NCBI GenBank assembly: GCA_009929095.1
Contig: SABF01000039.1
Coordinates: 1 to 10,591 of the forward strand
Length of the DNA stretch: 10,591 nucleotides
DNA from: Erysipelotrichia bacterium
GTDB taxonomy: Bacteria; Bacillota_I; Bacilli_A; Erysipelotrichales; Erysipelotrichaceae
Direction: 5' to 3'
Below are positions 1-5,101 of the stretch, piece after piece. Position 1 is the stretch's first letter. Every line of letters begins with the position of its first letter. Position numbers and translations under genes: made by a program. A model generated the notes under the pieces. The model was not told the origin of the DNA. It searched no databases and saw only the letters and a program-made list of their open reading frames with translations.

Positions 1-16
1 GAACAGGCTCAGCCTG

Positions 17-22
17 AGGAGG
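17..22 (+). promoter_or_regulatory. Ribosome binding site of the ferritin-like gene
   Basis: AGGAGG lies 8 bases before the ATG at 31. It favours this ATG as the start over a longer in-frame product reading in from the left edge. Confidence 0.8.
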
Positions 23-30
23 AAGATACA

Positions 31-336
31 ATGCCCGAATTCGGAAATCCATTCAGCGGAAACAAAGCAGACAGAAAGCTGACAGACGCGGAACTGATTC
101 GTTCCATTCGCTTCATGGTCGCAGCAGAGTATGAAGCAGTACAGCTTTACCAGCAGCTGGCAGAATCAACAGACAATGCACTGGCTCAGGATGTGCTGTA
201 TGACATCGCAGATGAAGAGCGTGTTCATGCAGGAGAATTCCTGCGTCTGCTCAAGGAACTGGATCCTCATGAATTTGAATTATATAAAGAGGGACAGGAA
301 GAAGTAGAAGAAGAAATCGAAAAGATGAAGAAATAA
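31..336 (+). CDS. Rubrerythrin/ferritin-like protein (encapsulin-cargo type)
   Basis: A 101-residue, single-domain ferritin-like protein, probably a di-iron carboxylate protein for iron oxidation or storage or peroxide defence. The sequence shows two helical halves. The first carries E33-Y34-E35 and Y40; the second has D61-E62-E63-x-x-H66, an ExxH metal-ligand motif as in rubrerythrins, followed by E69. After D78-P79 comes a very acidic tail (residues about 87-97). Length and motif order resemble the half-ferritins that travel with, or are fused to, encapsulin shell proteins such as the Pyrococcus ferritin-encapsulin fusion; that link is from family memory. The start is set by AGGAGG at 17-22, 8 bases before the ATG, and MPEFGNPFSG is a typical N-terminus for the family. 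The reading frame stays open to the window edge, but another frame ends in TGA at 15-17, which could be the stop of an upstream gene. A terminator follows, so this is the last gene of its transcript. Confidence 0.88.
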   Translation: MPEFGNPFSGNKADRKLTDAELIRSIRFMVAAEYEAVQLYQQLAESTDNALAQDVLYDIADEERVHAGEFLRLLKELDPHEFELYKEGQEEVEEEIEKMKK

Positions 337-360
337 TGTTTCGATGACAGATTCTTAAGA

Positions 361-398
361 GGGCACTGTGATTCTGCAGTGCCTTTTCTGTGTCTTTT
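361..398 (+). terminator. Intrinsic terminator after the ferritin-like gene
   Basis: GGCACTG (362-368) pairs perfectly with CAGTGCC (377-383) around a short loop and is followed by a T-rich tract (384-398, interrupted). It ends the transcript that contains the ferritin-like gene. Confidence 0.85.
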
Positions 399-434
399 CT
401 GCATATGACATCATAAATGAAAGATGCCTCATTC

Positions 435-463
435 TTGCACTGACCGTTTCGTTTTGATAGTAT
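435..463 (+). promoter_or_regulatory. Candidate sigma-A promoter of the thioredoxin-like lipoprotein gene
   Basis: TTGCAC (435-440) and TAGTAT (458-463) are separated by exactly 17 bases, and the site lies between the preceding terminator and the lipoprotein start at 495. The -35 box matches TTGACA at 4 of 6 positions, or 5 of 6 if the middle C is tolerated; the -10 box matches at 4-5 positions. Confidence 0.55.
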
Positions 464-494
464 TGTTCGAGTAATAAAAAGAGGTATATAGAAG

Positions 495-1130
495 ATGAAA
501 TACAAAAAACTGATTGCAGGATTGACAGCGGCAGTACTGCTTGCCGGCTGTACCTCAGATACAGCGGCAGCAAGTGCCGCACCGACCGCATCACCGACCG
601 CATCTGCCGCTGCCGTACTGACGGATGGAACTGCCCAGGCTGGTTCAGTAACACTGAATGTCAGCGATGTGGATATGTCAGGCTACGAATGGCTGACCGA
701 TGCCAATCCGGCGTTTAAGGAAATAACGCTGGCGGAATCCATTCGCCTGTTTACCGAAGGCGGAACTGGAGTGATTTACTATGGCAAGACAGGCTGCCCT
801 TGGTGCCAAAGAGCAGTACCGGTCATGGATGCGGCTGCTTCCCAGCTGGGCATTACAATTTACTATATTGATGTCAGCAAGCAGGTGGCCGAGGCGGATT
901 ACAATGAACTATGCACCCATCTGAATGAAATCTTTGAAAAGGATTCTGAGGGCAATCCGGAATTTCAGGTGCCTGAAGTCGTAGCTGTCAAAGATGGCAG
1001 GATCACTGGGCATCATCTGTCACTGGTGGACGGATTCAGCATAAACGAAACGGATACCAACCAGATGGACAATAAGCAGACAAAGGAACTGCTGGATATT
1101 TATCTTGATATATTTAAGACACTGGAATGA
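495..1130 (+). CDS. Lipoprotein with thioredoxin-like CPWC domain
   Basis: A 211-residue exported lipoprotein, probably a thiol-disulfide oxidoreductase on the outer face of the membrane. Residues 1-19 form a lipoprotein signal: K2/K4/K5, a hydrophobic core, then the lipobox L16-A17-G18-C19. Residues 20-50 are a low-complexity Ala/Ser/Thr/Pro linker containing a duplicated PTAS unit. The thioredoxin-like fold starts near residue 75, with active site C101-P102-W103-C104 in the context YYGKTGCPWC, a likely cis-proline at V159-P160, and one further cysteine at C140. Layout and length resemble the PedC/BrcD-type thioredoxin proteins of Gram-positive bacteria, but no bacteriocin genes are near. 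The ATG at 495 is preceded by a modest AGAGG (about 480-484). The stop codon lies inside the loop of the gene's own terminator. The substrate is unknown. Confidence 0.85.
   Translation: MKYKKLIAGLTAAVLLAGCTSDTAAASAAPTASPTASAAAVLTDGTAQAGSVTLNVSDVDMSGYEWLTDANPAFKEITLAESIRLFTEGGTGVIYYGKTGCPWCQRAVPVMDAAASQLGITIYYIDVSKQVAEADYNELCTHLNEIFEKDSEGNPEFQVPEVVAVKDGRITGHHLSLVDGFSINETDTNQMDNKQTKELLDIYLDIFKTLE
580..603 (+). repeat. Two perfect 12-bp tandem copies encoding PTAS-PTAS
   Basis: CACCGACCGCAT occurs at 580-591 and again immediately at 592-603. The unit is a multiple of three and encodes the linker residues PTASPTAS (30-37), so copy-number change would lengthen or shorten the lipoprotein linker without shifting the frame. 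Confidence 0.85.
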
Positions 1131-1148
1131 TTGTTCCGTGTCTTTTTT
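1116..1148 (+). terminator. Intrinsic terminator overlapping the lipoprotein stop codon
   Basis: AAGACAC (1116-1122) pairs with GTGTCTT (1138-1144), and after a single bulged T, GGAA (1124-1127) pairs with TTCC (1134-1137). The six-base loop (1128-1133) begins with the TGA stop codon. A run of six T follows from 1143. Confidence 0.88.
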
Positions 1149-1158
1149 CTTATATAAT
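1131..1158 (+). promoter_or_regulatory. Possible promoter of the acetyltransferase gene, overlapping the terminator
   Basis: A perfect TATAAT (1153-1158) follows the T-tract, with TTGTTC (1131-1136) 16 bases upstream inside the terminator hairpin. The -35 match is weak, and the AT-rich stretch could give a chance -10 box. Confidence 0.35.
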
Positions 1159-1186
1159 AATTCAGAATGGAAATGGCAGGAAATGC

Positions 1187-1654
1187 ATGCTGGAATGGCT
1201 GTTTCACAAAAAGAAAGATACGCGGATTTCCGGGGAAATAGTGGATCTGATCCCGGAGAAGATAATAGAAGCACGGGCAGACAATCAGTATGTGCCTTCC
1301 GTTTTTTATCGTATCTATCTTCATGGCTCTCTGCATGAAGTGGGTGCCTGTGATCTGCGGCTGGGCATGAATCGTGAACTGTACTATGCCGGCAATATCG
1401 GCTACAACATCAAACCTTCAGAACGGGGGCATGGATATGCTTATGAAGCCTGTCTGCTGCTGTTTCGAACTGCAGCGGATGAATACGGCATGCATACACT
1501 GATTATTACCTGCTCGCCGGACAATGTGCCTTCCCGTCATACGCTCGAAAAACTGAATGGAACTTTTCTGGAAACGGTGAATGTTCCGCCTGAGCACTGG
1601 CTGTACAAGCGCGGTGAAACAATTAAGAATATATACGAATATAAGATTATGTAG
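1187..1654 (+). CDS. GNAT-family N-acetyltransferase
   Basis: A 155-residue GCN5-related N-acetyltransferase, which moves an acetyl group from acetyl-CoA to an amine; the substrate cannot be read from sequence. The acetyl-CoA pyrophosphate-binding motif A is clear: E79-R80-G81-H82-G83-Y84-A85 (Q/RxxGxG/A), preceded by a strand ending in NIGYNI and followed by a helix. Next comes LIITCSPDN, the motif B strand with the Asn typical of GNATs, then PSRHTLEKLNG. This is the RimJ/RimL-like layout. I chose ATG 1187 because CAGGA at 1177-1181 lies 5 bases upstream. An in-frame ATG at 1127 would put the start inside the previous gene's terminator and add an unconvincing N-terminus. The gene lies between two terminators and is probably transcribed alone. 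Confidence 0.85.
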   Translation: MLEWLFHKKKDTRISGEIVDLIPEKIIEARADNQYVPSVFYRIYLHGSLHEVGACDLRLGMNRELYYAGNIGYNIKPSERGHGYAYEACLLLFRTAADEYGMHTLIITCSPDNVPSRHTLEKLNGTFLETVNVPPEHWLYKRGETIKNIYEYKIM

Positions 1655-1659
1655 TACTT

Positions 1660-1687
1660 AAGGCTGTTGGCGGAACGACAGCTTTTT
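1660..1687 (+). terminator. Intrinsic terminator after the acetyltransferase gene
   Basis: GCTGTTG (1663-1669) pairs with CGACAGC (1676-1682) with one G-T wobble and a six-base loop. The flanking AAG can extend the stem into the T-tract that follows (1683-1687). Confidence 0.82.
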
Positions 1688-1709
1688 AGTTTGTGTTATC
1701 ATATTTTAT

Positions 1710-3260
1710 GTGAAAAAAGTCGGAAAAATTCTTCGAAGTGTATTGAAGTTTGTATCCAGCAGGCTGGTGCTGGAAATCGTTCTTGTCCTGCTGCAGGTAT
1801 ATGTTCTTTTTGCTTGGGTTTACAACACTGCTCTGGCATATAAAATCACGCCAATTCTGGATGTATTTTCCATTGTCATGGTGATTACGGTCATCAATCG
1901 GGATGAAGACGGGGCATTTAAACTTGGCTGGGTGGTCATGATCCTGGCACTGCCAATCTTTGGCGGCATGATGTATATGCTCTGTGCCGGAAGAAAGATG
2001 CCGAAGAAGCTGTCTCGAGGGACGACCCAGGCAGACCTGCGCATGCAAAATCTGCTGGTGCAGGATCCCAAGGTGATTGACTGGCTGCTGCCGGGTCATC
2101 CGGACATGAACAAGATCTTTTCTAATGCTCTGAACTCCAGCAGTTTTCCGGTATATGATCAGACGAATGCGACCTATTTCAAAAGCGGTGAAGAATGGTT
2201 CCCGACATTTCTGGAAGAACTGAAAAAGGCAAAACACTTTATTTTCATGGAGTACTTCATAGTTGATCTTGGCTCCTGCTGGGATGAAATTCTGGAAATA
2301 CTCAAGCAGAAGGTCAGCGAAGGTGTGGAAGTAAAACTGATCTATGACGATTTTGGATGTATGGGGAAACTGCCGTGGCATACGGATCGCAAACTGAACC
2401 AGATGGGCATTGAGACCTATCGCTTCAATCCGGTGCGTCCGGCTTTGATTGTTCAGATGAATAATCGCGATCACCGCAAAATCTGTGTCATTGATAATCA
2501 GGTGGGATTCACCGGCGGAGTAAATTTAGCTGATGAGTATATGAATCGCATTGAGCGTTATGGCTACTGGAAGGATTCTGCAGTCATGATCAAGGGAGAT
2601 GCAGTCTGGTCATTAACCGTTATGTTCCTTGGCATGTACAGCTATCTCAGACATGATGTGGAAATGATAGACTATTCCAGATATCATATTCCATGTGCCA
2701 AAATAGCATACAGCGGACTGTTTCAGCCATTTTCGGATACGCCTACGGATGACACGGATGTTGGATTGAGTGTTCATCTGAATATGGTAAACATGGCAAA
2801 GAATTACCTCTATATTGATACGCCTTATCTGATTCTGAATCAGGATATGCAGACTGCTTTGAAACTGGCTGTGCAGAATGGCGTGGAGGTGAAGATCCTT
2901 ACACCGCATATTCCTGATAAACATCTGGTGTTTGCAATTACACAGGCAAACTATGAGCCGCTGATCAAAGCCGGTGTTCATATCTATGAATACGTACCAG
3001 GCTTCAATCACTGCAAGAATATCGTGTCAGATGATCGAATTGCTCTCTGCGGAAGTATCAATACGGATTATAGAAGTTACTTTCTGCACTTTGAGGATGG
3101 GGTGCTGATGTACGATACACCGGAAGTAATCAAGATTAAGAAAGACTTTGAAGACAGTCTTAAGCAGTCAGTGGAAATAACTCTGCAGGACTGTCAGAGT
3201 GTGAATCTGGTCCGGCGCTGGATCAGGGCAGTACTGCGACTGATGGCAATGCTGTTTTAG
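1710..3260 (+). CDS. cls: Cardiolipin synthase, phospholipase D superfamily
   Basis: A 516-residue membrane enzyme that condenses two phosphatidylglycerol molecules into cardiolipin plus glycerol. Hydrophobic segments at about 18-38, 44-60 and 71-92 form the PLDc_N membrane anchor. Two phospholipase D catalytic motifs follow. HKD1 is H255-x-K257-x4-D262 with a downstream GGVNLADEY; HKD2 is H434-x-K436-x4-D441 with downstream GSINTDYRS. Length and motif spacing are normal for bacterial Cls, so the enzyme should be active. The GTG start at 1710 gives the expected MKK-type N-terminus, but no Shine-Dalgarno sequence precedes it, and only 22 bases separate it from the preceding terminator. An out-of-frame ATG at 1708 is immediately followed by TGA. 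It is the first gene of an operon with the patatin-like and HAD genes, 11 bp before the former. Confidence 0.93.
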   Translation: MKKVGKILRSVLKFVSSRLVLEIVLVLLQVYVLFAWVYNTALAYKITPILDVFSIVMVITVINRDEDGAFKLGWVVMILALPIFGGMMYMLCAGRKMPKKLSRGTTQADLRMQNLLVQDPKVIDWLLPGHPDMNKIFSNALNSSSFPVYDQTNATYFKSGEEWFPTFLEELKKAKHFIFMEYFIVDLGSCWDEILEILKQKVSEGVEVKLIYDDFGCMGKLPWHTDRKLNQMGIETYRFNPVRPALIVQMNNRDHRKICVIDNQVGFTGGVNLADEYMNRIERYGYWKDSAVMIKGDAVWSLTVMFLGMYSYLRHDVEMIDYSRYHIPCAKIAYSGLFQPFSDTPTDDTDVGLSVHLNMVNMAKNYLYIDTPYLILNQDMQTALKLAVQNGVEVKILTPHIPDKHLVFAITQANYEPLIKAGVHIYEYVPGFNHCKNIVSDDRIALCGSINTDYRSYFLHFEDGVLMYDTPEVIKIKKDFEDSLKQSVEITLQDCQSVNLVRRWIRAVLRLMAMLF

Positions 3261-3271
3261 AGAGGGATGGG

Positions 3272-4144
3272 ATGGATATGAAAATGAATGGACTGGTACT
3301 GGAAGGCGGCGGAATGCGCGGAGCCTTTACAGCCGGAGCACTTGCCTGGCTCAATGACAATCAAGTGACATTTGATTATGGGGTCGGCATTTCTTCCGGT
3401 GCAGTATATTTATGCAATTACTGGATGGGCAATAAGCAGATTCCATACAACATGTCAGTTGTATATGCAGCGAATAAGGACAATGTAGGACTCAAAGCAT
3501 TTCAGCGTGAAGGCTACTATGTTGCCTATAAGCATATTTTTGAAGATGATCTGATCGGCAGAGAGCACATGACGGTCCAGGAAATTCGTGATCAGAAAGC
3601 CCCAATTGAAATCGGTGCGTATGATCTAAAGCAGGGTAAAACCATCTTCTTTGACTCACAGGATCTGGATGACAATCTGACCCTGCTGCGCGGCTGCTGT
3701 GCGCTGCCGGTTGCCTCTGCGATTGTGGATTACGAGGATAAACGGCTTTTGGATGGAGGTATTACTACCATGATTCCGATTGAACGTTCGGTACTGCACG
3801 GCTGCACCAGGCATCTGATCATTACCACCAAGCCGGCAGACTATGTTCGCAAACCTACATCCAGGATTGTTCGCTGCATGATCAGACATATCTATAAACA
3901 GTATCCGCAGGTATATCAGGATTACAGCATCCGTCAGCTCAACTACTACAAGCAGATCGGCATCATTGAGCTTCTCGAAAAGGAAAAGAAGGCAATGACA
4001 ATCCGTCCATCTGCCTCCATTCCGATCAGCCGTTTCCGCGGTGATAAGGAAAACTGTCAGAAACTGTATGATCTGGGCTACCAGGATATGGAAACCAAGC
4101 GTGATGACATCATGAGATTTTTGGCTGGAGAAGATCTGAAGTGA
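3272..4144 (+). CDS. Patatin-like phospholipase/acyl hydrolase
   Basis: A 290-residue patatin-family serine hydrolase expected to cleave acyl chains from phospholipids or related lipids. All the family elements are visible: the oxyanion-hole loop E11-G12-G13-G14-M15-R16-G17, the nucleophile elbow G39-I40-S41-S42-G43 with S41 as catalytic serine, and the dyad aspartate D161 in L-D-G-G. There is no signal peptide or membrane segment, so it should act in the cytoplasm or at the inner membrane face. The ATG at 3272 lies 5 bases after AGAGGG (3261-3266); ATG 3278 is also possible. Its place just behind cardiolipin synthase, and 4-bp overlapped with the next gene, suggests phospholipid turnover or remodelling. 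The family resembles the bacterial YjjU/RssA-type patatins, and the true substrate is unknown. Confidence 0.92.
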   Translation: MDMKMNGLVLEGGGMRGAFTAGALAWLNDNQVTFDYGVGISSGAVYLCNYWMGNKQIPYNMSVVYAANKDNVGLKAFQREGYYVAYKHIFEDDLIGREHMTVQEIRDQKAPIEIGAYDLKQGKTIFFDSQDLDDNLTLLRGCCALPVASAIVDYEDKRLLDGGITTMIPIERSVLHGCTRHLIITTKPADYVRKPTSRIVRCMIRHIYKQYPQVYQDYSIRQLNYYKQIGIIELLEKEKKAMTIRPSASIPISRFRGDKENCQKLYDLGYQDMETKRDDIMRFLAGEDLK

Positions 4145-4953
4145 TCCGTCTGATTGCCAGCGATCTGGATGGAACTATTATTGACAGCCTTGGGCAGTGT
4201 GATCCATCGGTGCCGGAAGAAATAGCCAGAGTCAGGAAAATGGGAGTGAAGTTTTCTGTCTGCTCAGGAAGACCGATTGATTCTATGAAGGAAGTTCTGA
4301 GGGGCTGGAACCTGCATGAGGTTACTGATTATATCATTGGGTCCAATGGCGGCGAAGTGCTGGAAATCTCCACTGGCAAACGTGTACAGACATACAGCCT
4401 TCCGGCAGATCTTCTGAATGAGATCATTGATCTATATGAACCGCAGGGACTGATCCCGGCAGTGTATGATGGCACTGCACTTTATACACAGAAGATCACC
4501 CCGCACACCAGAATCATTGAAAAGAGAATCGGAGTGCATCTGGTCCGGACTGATATCAGAACTGTGCTGAAAGAACCGCAGGTTAAAATCATGTTCATGA
4601 TGGAACCGGAACAGATGGCAGCAGCAGAAGCGTTTGCAAAGAGCCATAACAGTACGAAGTATCTGGTATTCAAAACGGCTGATGATCTGCTTGAGGTCAG
4701 TCATCCGCTTCTGGATAAAAGCGTAGGCTTGCGTATTATTTCTGCCATGATGCAGATCACGCCAAATGAGATGATGGCATTCGGAGATACTACCAATGAT
4801 ATTGGGATGCTGGAATATGTAAGATACGGTATCTGTATGGCAAATGGTACGGCTGATGCAAAGGCTGTGTCCGCTGATGAGGCGCCATCCATTGCTGACC
4901 ATGGCTTTGCACGGTATCTGCAGGAACATCTTTCAACCCCGGTTTATCAGTAG
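4141..4953 (+). CDS. Cof-type HAD-superfamily phosphatase
   Basis: A 270-residue haloacid dehalogenase-superfamily hydrolase of the Cof/class IIB type, expected to dephosphorylate small phosphorylated metabolites. Motif I is D8-L9-D10-G11-T12, with D8 the nucleophile and D10 the acid/base. Motif II is S in VCSGRP, motif III is K193 in LLDKSVGL, and motif IV is G-D216-T-T-N-D220. The segment between motifs II and III is the C2 cap. The GTG start overlaps the patatin stop as GTGA and is preceded by GGAGAAG (4127-4133), 7 bases away, a strong ribosome binding site inside the upstream gene. This indicates translational coupling. Family members act on sugar phosphates, flavin mononucleotide and pyridoxal phosphate; the lipid operon hints at glycerol phosphate or a head group, but that is only context. 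Confidence 0.92.
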   Translation: MIRLIASDLDGTIIDSLGQCDPSVPEEIARVRKMGVKFSVCSGRPIDSMKEVLRGWNLHEVTDYIIGSNGGEVLEISTGKRVQTYSLPADLLNEIIDLYEPQGLIPAVYDGTALYTQKITPHTRIIEKRIGVHLVRTDIRTVLKEPQVKIMFMMEPEQMAAAEAFAKSHNSTKYLVFKTADDLLEVSHPLLDKSVGLRIISAMMQITPNEMMAFGDTTNDIGMLEYVRYGICMANGTADAKAVSADEAPSIADHGFARYLQEHLSTPVYQ

Positions 4954-4998
4954 ATTCTTGATTGTATCGCAAACATACGGAAAATAATTTTCACATTA

Positions 4999-5012
4999 TG
5001 TAAGCGCTTTAC
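4999..5012 (+). promoter_or_regulatory. Candidate cre site (CcpA/LacI-type operator)
   Basis: TGTAAGCGCTTTAC contains the perfect 8-bp palindrome AAGCGCTT centred on CG. It matches the ideal catabolite-responsive element TGAAAGCGCTTTCA at 11 of 14 positions. It lies about 90 bases upstream of the ene-reductase/PTS genes, as expected for carbon catabolite repression of a sugar operon. A different LacI-family regulator could also bind it. Confidence 0.6.
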
Positions 5013-5024
5013 TGCTGATTATGA

Positions 5025-5063
5025 AAATAAATTGAAGGTGATCGCAGTCATCTTCTTTTATTT
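5025..5063 (+). terminator. Terminator-like hairpin in the leader of the oxidoreductase-PTS operon
   Basis: GAAGGTGA (5034-5041) pairs with TCATCTTC (5048-5055), with one wobble and a six-base loop, followed by TTTTATTT. The A-rich flank AAATAAA (5025-5031) pairs with TTTATTT (5057-5063), so it could work in either direction. It may end the cardiolipin synthase operon. But only 38 bases separate it from the next start, and no promoter is visible there, so it may instead be an attenuator in the leader. Confidence 0.6.
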
Positions 5064-5089
5064 GCGAGATGAGATTACCTTGTCGTTGC

Positions 5090-5095
5090 AGGAGA
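5090..5095 (+). promoter_or_regulatory. Ribosome binding site deciding the oxidoreductase start
   Basis: AGGAGA lies 6 bases before ATG 5102. An in-frame upstream ATG at 5069 has no ribosome binding site, falls next to the leader hairpin and would add 11 unrelated basic residues. Confidence 0.85.
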
Positions 5096-5101
5096 AAAAA
5101 G

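Noticed and set aside
1127..1186. Upstream in-frame start for the acetyltransferase (ATG 1127)
   Set aside because: It lies inside the previous gene's terminator, has no ribosome binding site and adds residues unlike a GNAT N-terminus; ATG 1187 has CAGGA 5 bases upstream.
1686..2474. Long open frame (262 codons) on the minus strand
   Set aside because: It lies fully antisense to the cardiolipin synthase gene, has no recognisable domain and is rich in His and Gln as expected for a shadow frame.
4980..4992. Short palindrome GAAAATAATTTTC after the HAD gene as a terminator
   Set aside because: All A/T apart from its ends, only six pairs around one base and no following T-tract; the hairpin at 5025-5063 is far stronger.
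5034..5063. BglG/LicT-type RNA antiterminator (RAT) before the PTS operon
   Set aside because: The sequence does not resemble the RAT consensus, and no BglG/LicT-type antiterminator gene is in the window; the neighbouring regulator is RpiR-type.
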